Below are positions 36,220-45,107 of a stretch of 56,867 nucleotides of DNA, piece by piece (the first letter of the stretch is position 1; each line of letters begins with the position of its first letter). The DNA is from Nostoc sp. CMAA1605. GTDB taxonomy: Bacteria; Cyanobacteriota; Cyanobacteriia; Cyanobacteriales; Nostocaceae. The stretch lies in assembly GCF_021596505.1 (NCBI RefSeq), contig NZ_PJIZ01000025.1, positions 1 to 56,867 on the forward strand. The letters are read 5' to 3'. The translations under genes and the position numbers were made by a program. The notes beneath the pieces were generated by a model. It was not told where the DNA came from and did no database searches. It worked only from the letters and a program-made list of their open reading frames with translations.

Positions 36220-37503
36220 TTAAGAACTTTGTAAAATAGTCTTAGCCGCAATGCGAGTTTTCTTCAGGTCTGCATCTGAGAGTTCTTGACCTGATTGCAG
36301 ACGGGTAGCAGAAGTCTGTAAAACTGTAGCGGCGTTTTTGTCGCCAATTTGTAAAGCAGTTTTCGCCGCAGTTTGTAACATAGTAGCAGCACCAGAGCGA
36401 TCGCCTTGTTGTAATTTAGTCTCAGCTAACTGAGTTTGGCGATATTTCGCCACAGCTAAAATCCACTGATGGACTTGAGAATTGAAGTCTGGTTGATAAG
36501 CTGCTAAAACATTGGCATACACAGGCCAAATGGGTGAAAGTAAACCCTCTTGCTGCATAGCTGGGTCATCATAGCGAATCTGCACATTGCCAATTACCTG
36601 TTCTCCTAGTGGTAACTTTCCTAAGTACAAATTTGCTAACACTACCCGTTCTACATCTTTCATCAAGTCCCCCAGACGCACAGCCAAAGTACCATCACTG
36701 AGTTTTTCCACAGGTAACTCAATAATATCTGGTGTCACTTGGGCAACGGGTTTGAGTTCTGCTAACCTGACATGGGGTTGTAAGGATAGTTGCAAATAAG
36801 CATTGGTTAATCCTACCGACTGTACCCGTGTAAATAGACGATTGAATTGATGGGTGGCTTGTTCTGGTCGCTCAATATGAGTTAGAGTCCCGCCACCAGC
36901 ATCAGCGATTTTTTCGAGTAAATCTTGATTCCAGTGGTTGCCAAATCCTAATGTATTGATAGTGAGATTAATTTTGGCAGCTTTTTTTGCTAGTTCTAAA
37001 CACCGCTTACCATCATCATGACCAAATTCCCACTTCCAAATTTTCAGGCTGCTTTCCCCGTGACCATCGGTAAGCAGAAAAGCTTGGGAAACAGAACCTT
37101 TTGTCCCCTTCATCAACTCTGTAATTCCCAGTTGTAACCCCTCAGCAATGGAAGTACCACCACTAGCGGCTAATTTTTGGTTAATTTGAGATTTGATGGT
37201 TTTGGGGTCAAGGACTGGTTGGTTAGGGATAATGACCACAGCAGAACCCGCAAAAGCGACAACAGAAATGCGATCGCGAGGTTCTAGTCTATCTAATACT
37301 CGCTCTACAGCCTGAATCACGGTTTTCAACGGCTGACCGTGCATCGAACCACTTTGATCCAAAATTAAGCATAAATTCAAAGGTAAATTATGCTCGAATT
37401 GATCAGCGATCGCAGAAATGGAAATTGCCAATTGACGCTGACTAGTAAGTTGAGCCGCATCAAGATTGTGATCACTTAAGGCTGAGAGCAATTTGACTTT
37501 CAT
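36220..37503 (-). CDS. VWA-domain protein (second of a tandem pair)
   Basis: This encodes 427 residues. Residues 40-225 are a von Willebrand A domain with a complete MIDAS: DQSGSM, a Thr in GGTSIAEG and Asp in LLTDGHGES. A beta-rich domain (230-330) and a helical tail (340-420) follow. No signal peptide is seen, so it is probably cytoplasmic. It overlaps the preceding gene (ATGA type, 4 nt). The pair arose by duplication, with about half the residues the same by eye. Confidence 0.85.
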   Translation of the reverse strand: MKVKLLSALSDHNLDAAQLTSQRQLAISISAIADQFEHNLPLNLCLILDQSGSMHGQPLKTVIQAVERVLDRLEPRDRISVVAFAGSAVVIIPNQPVLDPKTIKSQINQKLAASGGTSIAEGLQLGITELMKGTKGSVSQAFLLTDGHGESSLKIWKWEFGHDDGKRCLELAKKAAKINLTINTLGFGNHWNQDLLEKIADAGGGTLTHIERPEQATHQFNRLFTRVQSVGLTNAYLQLSLQPHVRLAELKPVAQVTPDIIELPVEKLSDGTLAVRLGDLMKDVERVVLANLYLGKLPLGEQVIGNVQIRYDDPAMQQEGLLSPIWPVYANVLAAYQPDFNSQVHQWILAVAKYRQTQLAETKLQQGDRSGAATMLQTAAKTALQIGDKNAATVLQTSATRLQSGQELSDADLKKTRIAAKTILQSS

Positions 37504-38756
37504 TTAATCGGGGTATCTTGCAAGACAGTTTTCGAGACGATTCTGGTTTTCTTGCGATCGCTTTCTGATAAATCTTGTCCTGCTTGCAATTGAGTGGCTG
37601 AGGTTTGCAAAACTGTCGCCGCACCAGTATCACCCATTTGCAGAGCAGTTTTCGCCGCCGTTTGTAACATAGTAGCTGCACCGACGCGATCGCCTTGCTG
37701 TAATTTGGCTTCTGCTAACTGGGTTTGACGATATTTCGCCAAAGCTAAAATCGATTGCTGCACCTGTGGATTCGGTTCTGGTTGATAGACCCTCACAACA
37801 TTGGCATAAACGGGGGTGTTGGGTGTAAATAACCCAGTTTGATCTTGAGAAGGATTATCGTAGCGTACCTGTACATTCACAATTGGCTGTCTACCTTCTG
37901 GTAACTGTCCCAGATAAATATTTGCCAAAATCACCCTTTCTACATCCTTCATCAAATCACCCAAGCGGACAGCAAAGCGGCCATCACTTTCTGGCTGTAA
38001 AGGTAACTCAATCGTATCCGGTGAAACCTGGGCGATGGGTTTGAGTTCCGCTAACCGCACATTGGGCATGAGGGAAAATAATAAATAAGCATTAGTTAAA
38101 GCTACAGTTTGTATCCGAGTAAACAAACGGCCAAATTCATCTACAGCTTGTTCTGGTTTTTGAATATAAGATAAACTCCCCAAACCAGCATCAGCGATTC
38201 TTTCTAAAATATCTTGATTCCAGTTATCACCAAATCCGAGTGTATTTAAAGTCAAATTGAAGCCAGCTGCCAACTGAGCAAATTTTAAACAGCGATTGTT
38301 ATCACCGTGTTCATTTTCGCCATCAGTCAACAAAAACGCCTGGGAAACTGTTTCTTTTTTACCTTTAGCTAATTCCTCAATCCCCAACCGCAAACCTTCA
38401 TCGATAGCTGTACCGCCATCCGCCGCCAGACGGTTGATTTGTTTTTTGATTTTTTCTGGGTCTTCAATCGCTTGATTAGGAATTAAGACCTTAGCTCGAT
38501 GATCAAAGGCTACCACACTCAGGCGATCGCCCGGTTTAAGTCTGTCTACTAATTGATTTGCTGCTTTTTTGACCGTTTCTAGCGGTCTTCCATTCATCGA
38601 GCCACTATGGTCGAGAATTAAGCATAAATTTAAGGGAACAGTACGGTCTTGTGGTTCTGCACCAGCTGAAACCGAAATTGCCAACTGACGCTGAGAACTA
38701 GCTTGGTTCGCGTCCAGATTAGCATCATTGAGAACAGGCTGTAAATTAACTTTCAT
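37500..38756 (-). CDS. VWA-domain protein (first of a tandem pair)
   Basis: This encodes 418 residues from the ATG at 38756 (MKVNLQPVLNDANLDANQ), aligned with the start of its paralogue; a start at 38771 would add five residues. The MIDAS is complete: DHSGSM, a Thr in GGTAIDEG and Asp in LLTDGENEH. Domain order is the same as in the downstream copy. Function is unknown; VWA proteins of this kind often bind protein partners through a metal ion. Confidence 0.85.
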   Translation of the reverse strand: MKVNLQPVLNDANLDANQASSQRQLAISVSAGAEPQDRTVPLNLCLILDHSGSMNGRPLETVKKAANQLVDRLKPGDRLSVVAFDHRAKVLIPNQAIEDPEKIKKQINRLAADGGTAIDEGLRLGIEELAKGKKETVSQAFLLTDGENEHGDNNRCLKFAQLAAGFNLTLNTLGFGDNWNQDILERIADAGLGSLSYIQKPEQAVDEFGRLFTRIQTVALTNAYLLFSLMPNVRLAELKPIAQVSPDTIELPLQPESDGRFAVRLGDLMKDVERVILANIYLGQLPEGRQPIVNVQVRYDNPSQDQTGLFTPNTPVYANVVRVYQPEPNPQVQQSILALAKYRQTQLAEAKLQQGDRVGAATMLQTAAKTALQMGDTGAATVLQTSATQLQAGQDLSESDRKKTRIVSKTVLQDTPIK

Positions 38757-39112
38757 GACCCAAACTTCCAAGGATATTTAACTAAAAAGAGGGGGGGTAA
38801 GGGTGTAAGGGTGTAGGGGTGTAAGGGTATCGGAAATTTCATCCCCTATCCCCCTATACCCCTATACCCCCATACCCCTAACTCATTACATATTCTTGAA
38901 TAACTTCAAATCGCTACAATAGTCCTACGGAAAACTTAATCAAAGCAATCTATTAATATTTTTCAGATAATATATTCAGAATATCTTAGAAGCCAATTAT
39001 TGGCAGATGCCAAGCTATAGTGGCGATGAGCGAGAAAACCGCACTTGCAGATAGCTAGCGTCACGCTAGGATGTAATACAGTTAACGGCATAATTTCAGG
39101 CTATCACCTGCT
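38757..39112. other. Divergent spacer with repeats
   Basis: GGGTGTAA/GGGTGTAG units (38790-38830) and CCCCTATAC units (38842-38878) are roughly complementary and could pair into a long hairpin. A small CTAGCG-TCA-CGCTAG hairpin lies at 39055-39069, about 45 nt before clpR. Promoters for both directions are expected here but not resolved. Confidence 0.5.
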
Positions 39113-39802
39113 ATGGAAAGATCCCCCATTAAGGCTGTGCAAGCCTCTTACTACGGAGACAACCTCTACCGCACACCACCACCAGATTTACCCTCCCTAC
39201 TCCTCAAAGAACGCATAGTTTATTTGGGAATGCCTCTGGTATCCCCAGATGAGTATAAGCGTCAAATGGGTGTGGATGTCACCAAGCTGATTATTGCCCA
39301 GTTACTCTATTTGAAATTTGATAACCCAGATAAACCGATATTTTTCTACATCAACTCCACGGGGACATCTTGGTACACAGGGGATGCGATCGGCTACGAA
39401 ACAGAAGCCTTTGCCATTTGCGATACCATCAACTATATCAAGACACCTGTGCATACAATTTGCATCGGTCAAGCAATCGGCACAGCCGCACTGATTTTAG
39501 CATCCGGTACTAAAGGCTTCCGAGCTAGTTTACCTCATGCCACTATCGTACTCAACCAACCCCGAAGCGGTACACGCGGTCAAGCCACGGATATTCAAAT
39601 CTACGCCAAGGAAGTGTTAGCCAATAAAGCCGCTATTTTGGATATTTTCTCTAAAAATACTGGTCAAACCCCTGAAAAAATTGCCAAAGACACGGAACGG
39701 ATGTTCTATCTGACCCCACCACAAGCCAAGGAATATGGACTGATAGACCGCGTTTTAGACAGCATGAAAGACCTACCCAAGCCCTTACCCATGATGGCTT
39801 AA
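39113..39802 (+). CDS. clpR: ClpR, non-catalytic Clp protease subunit
   Basis: This encodes 229 residues. The nucleophile motif, ASMG in ClpP, reads AIGTAA (Ser to Gly), and the His motif MIHQP reads VLNQP (His to Asn). YYGDNLYRTPPPDLPSLLL at the start and the insertion YINSTGTSWYTGDAIGYETE are typical of cyanobacterial ClpR, which forms mixed rings with ClpP3. It leads a three-gene set of Clp subunits on the same strand; the next gene starts 39 nt later. Confidence 0.92.
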   Translation: MERSPIKAVQASYYGDNLYRTPPPDLPSLLLKERIVYLGMPLVSPDEYKRQMGVDVTKLIIAQLLYLKFDNPDKPIFFYINSTGTSWYTGDAIGYETEAFAICDTINYIKTPVHTICIGQAIGTAALILASGTKGFRASLPHATIVLNQPRSGTRGQATDIQIYAKEVLANKAAILDIFSKNTGQTPEKIAKDTERMFYLTPPQAKEYGLIDRVLDSMKDLPKPLPMMA

Positions 39803-39841
39803 ATTGCTTACAATCATCCCTCACCCCCTCTCATTATTTCT

Positions 39842-40504
39842 ATGCCTGTTGATGCAGCACTTCGGGTGCCTTATAACATTCCTGGTAGTACCTCCTGGCA
39901 ATGGGTCAATATTTATACTCGTATGGCTCAAGAACGGATTCTCTTCTTGAACCAGCCACTGACTACCGACCTGGCAAATTTCCTCATTTCCTTCATGCTG
40001 TATCTTGACTCAGAGGATCAAGGTAAACCAATCTACTTCTACATCAATTCCTTGGGTGATCCTGTCATGGCTGGTATGAGCAATGAAATGGCGGGAATGG
40101 AGTCGATCAAAGCTTGTCTAGCAATTTATGACACCATGCAATACATCAAGTCAGAAATTGTCACCATCTGTCTCGGTCAAGCAGTCGGCATGGCAGCCTT
40201 GATTTTATCATCGGGAGCGAAAGGGAAACGAGTCAGCCTACCCCACACAAGTATTGCTCTTACCCAATTCCGCAGCGCAACTCGTGGTCAAGCGACAGAC
40301 ATTCAAGTGAATGCGGAAGAAGTGTTGCAAAAAAGAGCCTTAGTTTTTGACATTTTCTCCCAAAACACAGGGCAGTCAAAGGAAAAAATTGCTAAAGATA
40401 GTGAGCGTATTTTTTACATGACTCCCCAACAAGCCAAAGAATACGGATTAATTGACCGCGTGCTGGAAAGTACCAAACAACTACCAAAACCCACTCCAGC
40501 GTGA
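39842..40504 (+). CDS. Second non-catalytic ClpP-like subunit
   Basis: This encodes 220 residues of the ClpP fold. The Ser motif reads AVGMAA (Ser to Gly), the His motif reads ALTQF (His to Thr), so it cannot be proteolytic. It differs from ClpR and from the active ClpP that follows; an insertion of about 20 residues after YINSLGDP (MAGMSNEMAGMESIKA) corresponds in place to that of ClpR. It probably enters the same ring as a third subunit type. Confidence 0.88.
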   Translation: MPVDAALRVPYNIPGSTSWQWVNIYTRMAQERILFLNQPLTTDLANFLISFMLYLDSEDQGKPIYFYINSLGDPVMAGMSNEMAGMESIKACLAIYDTMQYIKSEIVTICLGQAVGMAALILSSGAKGKRVSLPHTSIALTQFRSATRGQATDIQVNAEEVLQKRALVFDIFSQNTGQSKEKIAKDSERIFYMTPQQAKEYGLIDRVLESTKQLPKPTPA

Positions 40505-40710
40505 TCTAAATCCGTTAGGCTAACCCCAAAAGACTTTCTGGGAAGACTGAGTGTCAGGGTGTAGGGGTATCAGGGCAGAGAATTTTGGATTGATGTCCAA
40601 TGCCCCATGCCCTATGCCCTATGCCCCATACCACTTAGTTAAACTCCCTAAATTAGTCAAATTCTGACTTCGACAATTTTTTATCTTATAGTCTCAAATC
40701 AAATTTTCCT

Positions 40711-41304
40711 ATGCCTATTGGTATTCCCAAAGTTCCGTATCGCCTTCCCGGCGGCAATTATGAGCAATGGATTGATCTCGAAGATCGTCTATTTCGGGAA
40801 CGCATTATTTTCTTGACAGAAGAGGTAGATGATGGTATAGCTAATGCGATCGTCGCTTACTTACTCTATTTAGATTCTGATGATCAGACAAAGCCAATTT
40901 ATTTGTATATCAATTCTCCTGGTGGATCTGTAACTGCTGGCTTGGCAATCTATGACACAATGCAGTACATTAAATCCGAAGTGGTGACGATTTGCGTTGG
41001 GTTAGCAGCTTCTATGGGTTCTTTCCTCTTAGCGGCTGGTTCAAAAGGTAAACGCTTGGCTTTACCCCACTCCCGCATCATGATTCATCAACCTTCCGGC
41101 GGGACTCGCGGACAAGCAACCGATATCCAAATTGAAGCGGCGGAAATTGTCAGAATTCGTCATCAGCTAAACCAAATTTATGCTGACAACACCGGTCAAG
41201 CTTTAGCCAAAATTGAAAAAGACATGGATCGGGACTTTTTCATGTCTGCTCAAGAAGCCAAAGAATATGGTCTAATCGATCGCGTTATTGACGAGCGCGT
41301 GTAG
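40711..41304 (+). CDS. clpP: ClpP protease subunit, catalytically competent
   Basis: This encodes 197 residues. The catalytic Ser lies in [11 protein letters not shown], the His in [10 protein letters not shown], and an Asp in [10 protein letters not shown]. It has the normal ClpP length. A 206-bp spacer with CCCTATG repeats separates it from the upstream Clp genes, so it may have its own promoter. It likely supplies the active sites of a mixed ClpP3/ClpR-type core. Confidence 0.93.
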   Translation: MPIGIPKVPYRLPGGNYEQWIDLEDRLFRERIIFLTEEVDDGIANAIVAYLLYLDSDDQTKPIYLYINSPGGSVTAGLAIYDTMQYIKSEVVTICVGLAASMGSFLLAAGSKGKRLALPHSRIMIHQPSGGTRGQATDIQIEAAEIVRIRHQLNQIYADNTGQALAKIEKDMDRDFFMSAQEAKEYGLIDRVIDERV

Positions 41305-41529
41305 AATTGAGCAATCGGGAATTGGGAATCGGGAATCAGGACAAGGTGGACAAGGTGGACAAGGTAGATTTTTGTGCCAATGCCCCATTCCCAATTCCCA
41401 ATGCCCCATTCCCAATTTCCCAAGACATAACAAAATCTGTCAATTATGAACTATAAATTATAAGATTATTCATTATTATTAAAACTTTCAGTTGGCGGCT
41501 AGTAGCTGATAGCTGGATATTCACTACTT
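41305..41529. repeat. Tandem-repeat spacer
   Basis: GGGAATC/GGGAATT units near 41318-41340 and ACAAGGTGG units are followed by CCCATTCCCAATT units (41380-41420). The two GGGAATT/AATTCCC sets could pair as a long hairpin downstream of clpP. Confidence 0.7.
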
Positions 41530-42219
41530 ATGCAGATCAAAATGGATCTCGGAGATTGCTACCGTTTATTGGGTTTAAGGTCGGGGGCCTCTTTTTCCGA
41601 CATTAAAACCTCTTACCGACGATTGGCGCAGCAATATCACCCAGATATTAATCCTGGTGATAAGAAAGCGAAAGATAAATTTATTGCCTTAACTGAGGCA
41701 TATAGATATTTATTGACTGTCGTTCCCCCAGAAGAGACACCCATAAAAACAAAGCGATCGCCTACCGTGGGACGTAGCTCATCGTCTAATGTGGGCGCAT
41801 CATCACCCCCTACTAATCCATCTCCACGCACAGAAACCAAAACCACTACAACGGAAACAACCACTACAGCCACCGCTACAACAGAAAAACCGCCAACCAC
41901 CCAACCACCCAACATTGCGGAAATAGAACAAAGGCTAAAGTGGAAGACATACGAACAACTACAACGATTTTTAAAAGAAAGACGATTTCCCCAAGCGATC
42001 GCCTTAGCTGAAGCCTTAGCCGCACGTTTACCCAAAGACGCAGAAGTTCGTCAATGGCAAGCGATCGCCTATCAAATTTGGGGACGCGCCCTGATTAATG
42101 AAAACCAACTCCTCAAAGCAAGAGTTTATCTCAAAAAAGCCTTGAAAACAGACCCCCACAATAAAGCCTTATGGGAAGAAGTGCAACGCGACTTCCAAAA
42201 ACTAGAGCAGATATTTTAG
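41530..42219 (+). CDS. J-domain protein with TPR tail
   Basis: This encodes 229 residues. Residues 6-65 are a J-domain with intact HPD (QQYHPDINPGDKKAKDKF). A Thr/Pro-rich linker (about 75-135) leads to TPR-like helices (140-225). It should stimulate an Hsp70. Unlike the J-like protein at 32809 it keeps HPD, so it may be the functional co-chaperone for one of the Hsp70s. An alternative ATG lies four codons downstream (41542). Confidence 0.82.
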   Translation: MQIKMDLGDCYRLLGLRSGASFSDIKTSYRRLAQQYHPDINPGDKKAKDKFIALTEAYRYLLTVVPPEETPIKTKRSPTVGRSSSSNVGASSPPTNPSPRTETKTTTTETTTTATATTEKPPTTQPPNIAEIEQRLKWKTYEQLQRFLKERRFPQAIALAEALAARLPKDAEVRQWQAIAYQIWGRALINENQLLKARVYLKKALKTDPHNKALWEEVQRDFQKLEQIF

Positions 42220-42353
42220 TCAATAGTCAATAGTCATTAGTCATTAGTCATTAGTTTTTTCCGTGCTACCTTGTCCCCAATCCCCAATCCCCAATCCCCA
42301 ATCCCCAATCCCCAATCCCCAATCCCCAATCCCCAATCCCCAATCCCCAATCC
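42218..42353. repeat. STRR block: TAGTCAT then CCCCAAT units
   Basis: TAGTCAT/TAGTCAA units (42218-42255) are followed by about eleven CCCCAAT heptamers (42273-42352), between convergent genes. The CCCCAAT unit is a classic cyanobacterial heptameric repeat. Confidence 0.9.
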
Positions 42354-43685
42354 CTACCTTTTCGCGTGAATGTAGTCTACAAAGTAAAATTGCGGAATTA
42401 GCTTGAATTTTAACCAGGCGTAAACAGTAAGGCTTAATAGTCCGCTAATTGCTAGGGGTAAACCTAAATTTAATCTGAGGCTATCGGGAAGGATGGCAGC
42501 AACAGCAATGGCAGTGGCAAAATATGCCATGAGAAAGAATTGCGATCGCTTGAGATTTTTCAGGGCATTACGGCAACTACTACAATGCTGGGTATGTTGT
42601 TTGTAACGGTCTAATACTAGAGAGCGATCGTAGTTGATAGTGGAGTCGTTAACAACATTGATGCCCAATTCTTGCCAAGGTAATTTTCCCTGACAATACT
42701 TATCAAACCACTTGCGAAACTCAATCACTAAACGGTCTGCACTTGTGGGCATTCGGTACGCCGTTTTCCAGCTTTCCTGTGATTGTTTTTGCTGGAGAAT
42801 TTGTTCTTGTTGACATAGCAAAATCATATCTCCATCTAAAACAGGGTTTCGGTTGTAGAGGTGATCCCACCACCGAGGTGTCAACCGATATAAACCCTTA
42901 GCAAAATTACGGCTAAACTGAGCCACAATACGAGATTTACCTGGAGATACAGGAATACAATAAGTAATCAATCCTACTTGTTTTCCTTCATTGCCAAAGC
43001 TCATCGCATACTCCAAACGACAAGGCGGCTCAAAGGTAATTGTGCTTTTCATGCCTCTATTCATAAAGGCTTCAATTAATTCAGGTGTAGACTGCAAAAT
43101 TTCCAGAGGAATAGGTGTGGCTTGGTCGCGATTCCCTTGCACCCCGTGATGAGCAAATGGTACATGACTAGGATCGGCAACATTTTCTACAAGAGTTTGC
43201 CAATCATAGGCTAAATCCCGTACAAACGAACTCCAAACAAAGCCTTGACTAGCATCTATTTGAGGAGATAAAGGTAAAGGTGTTTTCTCAGCTAATTCTG
43301 GGGAATTAATATCTGGCCAGACCCAAAGTAAATCATTTACTTGTCGAACTGGCAAGGCTTGCACACAAAAATTATCTCGGTTTTTCACCACAATTTCTGG
43401 ATTCTCTGCTTGGGGAATGTGAGTACAAACGCCTTCAGCATCAAATTGCCAGCCGTGGTAACTACACATCAAATTTCCTGTTTTGTCATCAACCCGTCCC
43501 TCACTCAAAGGTGCGAGGCGATGGGGACATTGATCTAAAAATACTCGGTAGGTATCGGAAGATTTAGGCTTCCAAATCACCAAACGCAACCCCAAAATCA
43601 TCACAGGGGTGGGTATTTGGGGATCTATATCTTCAATAGGTGATACAGGGTACCAATGCTGAAAAAAATTGAATTCTGATGGCAT
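42354..43685 (-). CDS. Rieske non-heme oxygenase, PaO/Tic55-like
   Basis: This encodes 443 residues. The Rieske cluster ligands are CPHR (near residue 53) and CSYHGW (near 75). The mononuclear iron site is [14 protein letters not shown] (DxxHxxxxH). A C-terminal CxxC (HCSSC, near 371) and two membrane helices (about 385-405 and 410-430) are typical of the pheophorbide a oxygenase/Tic55/PTC52 family, whose CxxC is a thioredoxin target. It probably oxygenates a tetrapyrrole or similar ring at the membrane, with a ferredoxin donor. The exact substrate in cyanobacteria is unknown. Confidence 0.88.
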   Translation of the reverse strand: MPSEFNFFQHWYPVSPIEDIDPQIPTPVMILGLRLVIWKPKSSDTYRVFLDQCPHRLAPLSEGRVDDKTGNLMCSYHGWQFDAEGVCTHIPQAENPEIVVKNRDNFCVQALPVRQVNDLLWVWPDINSPELAEKTPLPLSPQIDASQGFVWSSFVRDLAYDWQTLVENVADPSHVPFAHHGVQGNRDQATPIPLEILQSTPELIEAFMNRGMKSTITFEPPCRLEYAMSFGNEGKQVGLITYCIPVSPGKSRIVAQFSRNFAKGLYRLTPRWWDHLYNRNPVLDGDMILLCQQEQILQQKQSQESWKTAYRMPTSADRLVIEFRKWFDKYCQGKLPWQELGINVVNDSTINYDRSLVLDRYKQHTQHCSSCRNALKNLKRSQFFLMAYFATAIAVAAILPDSLRLNLGLPLAISGLLSLTVYAWLKFKLIPQFYFVDYIHAKR

Positions 43686-43872
43686 TTTTCGCAGGAATTA
43701 AACAAATTGTGCAAAGGTGTATATAACAACCATTAAAAAGAAACGTTAGCTTTTTTGCTAGTGATCATCATAAATACCATTGCACATCAATATCTGATCG
43801 TGAGAAACTTTGTCACCATAGTCTGCATAGTTAACGAAGCTCGTACCGTCAAAACCGGACGATAAGAACTAT

Positions 43873-44133
43873 ATGTGCAATTCTGCCATCAGCATTACTG
43901 TAAAGTTGTTCGCTGTTTATCAAGAAACCTATGGAGTCCCAGAGTTAGTTTTAGAGTTTCCCTATGGTACACCTGTGAGTGCTGTGTGCGATCGCCTAAT
44001 TAGCGAACACCCAGAATTAGCCAAATGGCGCGAAATCACCCGCTTCGGCATTAATTTAATCTTTGTCCAACCAGACACAGTGTTAAAACACGGCGATGAA
44101 GTGGTATTAATTCCACCCGTTAGCGGTGGATAG
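43873..44133 (+). CDS. moaD: MoaD/ThiS-family sulfur-carrier protein
   Basis: This encodes 86 residues with the ubiquitin-like fold and a C-terminal Gly-Gly (PPVSGG) that would be adenylated and thiocarboxylated. MoaD gives sulfur to molybdopterin; related carriers such as CysO serve cysteine synthesis. In cyanobacteria a MoaD-like gene is often near thrC, and thrC starts at 56549 here, but the DUF11 cluster lies between. Confidence 0.85.
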   Translation: MCNSAISITVKLFAVYQETYGVPELVLEFPYGTPVSAVCDRLISEHPELAKWREITRFGINLIFVQPDTVLKHGDEVVLIPPVSGG

Positions 44134-44153
44134 AGGTTGTAGGGGAAGAAAAA

Positions 44154-44338
44154 ATAATGAGTAATGAGTAATGAGTAATGAGTAATGAGTAATGAGTAAT
44201 GAGTAATGAGTAATGACTAATGACTAATGAGTAATGAGTAATGACTAATGACTAATGAGTAATGACTAATGAGTAATGAGTAATGAGTAATGACTAATGA
44301 GTAATGAGTAATGACTATTGACTATTGACTATTGACTA
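44154..44338. repeat. STRR block of about 26 TAATGAG/TAATGAC units
   Basis: These 185 bp consist of the heptamer TAATGAG with TAATGAC variants and TATTGAC at the end. The block separates moaD from the convergent DUF11 gene. Confidence 0.92.
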
Positions 44339-44653
44339 CTACTTCACTTTGGCACGGAAGCGAACAAAACCATAGGAATTTGTTGGTGTGCCGGCACCAG
44401 TGGCTTGGGGTAGATTAGGCAAATCTGGATTGCGGGTGATATTGACCACTACAGCACCATTAGTATTACTACTAGAGCAGAAGCTTGGTGTATTGGGGTC
44501 ATTGGCTTGATAAAAAGTGCCGCGATCGCTATCTGCTACATTACTTAAAAAGACTGTATTTGCTCCTATACTCAATGCAATTCCTTTATCTGCACTTGCT
44601 AAACCACCATCATTAGGAGTCTGATTATTAAAAGCAGTCGGCAGAAAAGTCAC
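44339..44653 (-). pseudogene. C-terminal fragment of the split DUF11 protein
   Basis: Here 104 codons continue the reading of the 44650-45102 frame after a 1-nt shift. Adding one base in ACTAGTAC (44657-44664) gives the join CDLVPSNVTFLPTAF, which looks natural. The sequence ends in GFVRFRAKVK, the same kind of ending as in the DUF11 protein at 53331-55835 (RTFRFQRKVN). Confidence 0.65.
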
Positions 44654-45102
44654 ATTACTAGTACTAAATCACAAAGCCGGACATTAGTGGCATTATTTTG
44701 ACCATTAGAAAGAAAATAGATAGTGTACTCTAATTCATCCCCAGGTTTAACAGTTCCAGCGTTAATTAAACCACGTAAATAATTAGTCAGCCACTTAGAG
44801 TCATTATCATCTGTATCACGCGGAACAGCTACATAGTTAGGATCAGTTGTAGCCACATCACTACGTCCATCCACAAGATCAGTTAAACTTTGGTTATTAA
44901 TACGGGTAATCCGCTTGACTAATAATAATTTAGGTGGATTACTAACAACGGTAGGCACAGCTGTAAACAGTGTAGGATCATCATCAGATGTACTAGTAGG
45001 ATCATTACCTAAATTTGAACTATCATCAGCAGTCTGTGCGAAATAATTTCCCACGGTTGGAGGATTTGTTGTAGCACCTGCGGAATTTGCATCTGTGTAC
45101 AC
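44650..45102 (-). pseudogene. Middle fragment of the split DUF11 protein
   Basis: Here 150 codons contain LLLVKRITRINNQ and KPGDELEYTIYFLSNGQNN, a DUF11-like unit. Upstream the frame stays open through TTPDNSNGTVGTVYTDANSA and joins the 45108 frame if one T is added to TTT (AAA at 45139-45141 on plus). Confidence 0.65.
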
Positions 45103-45107
45103 CGTAC

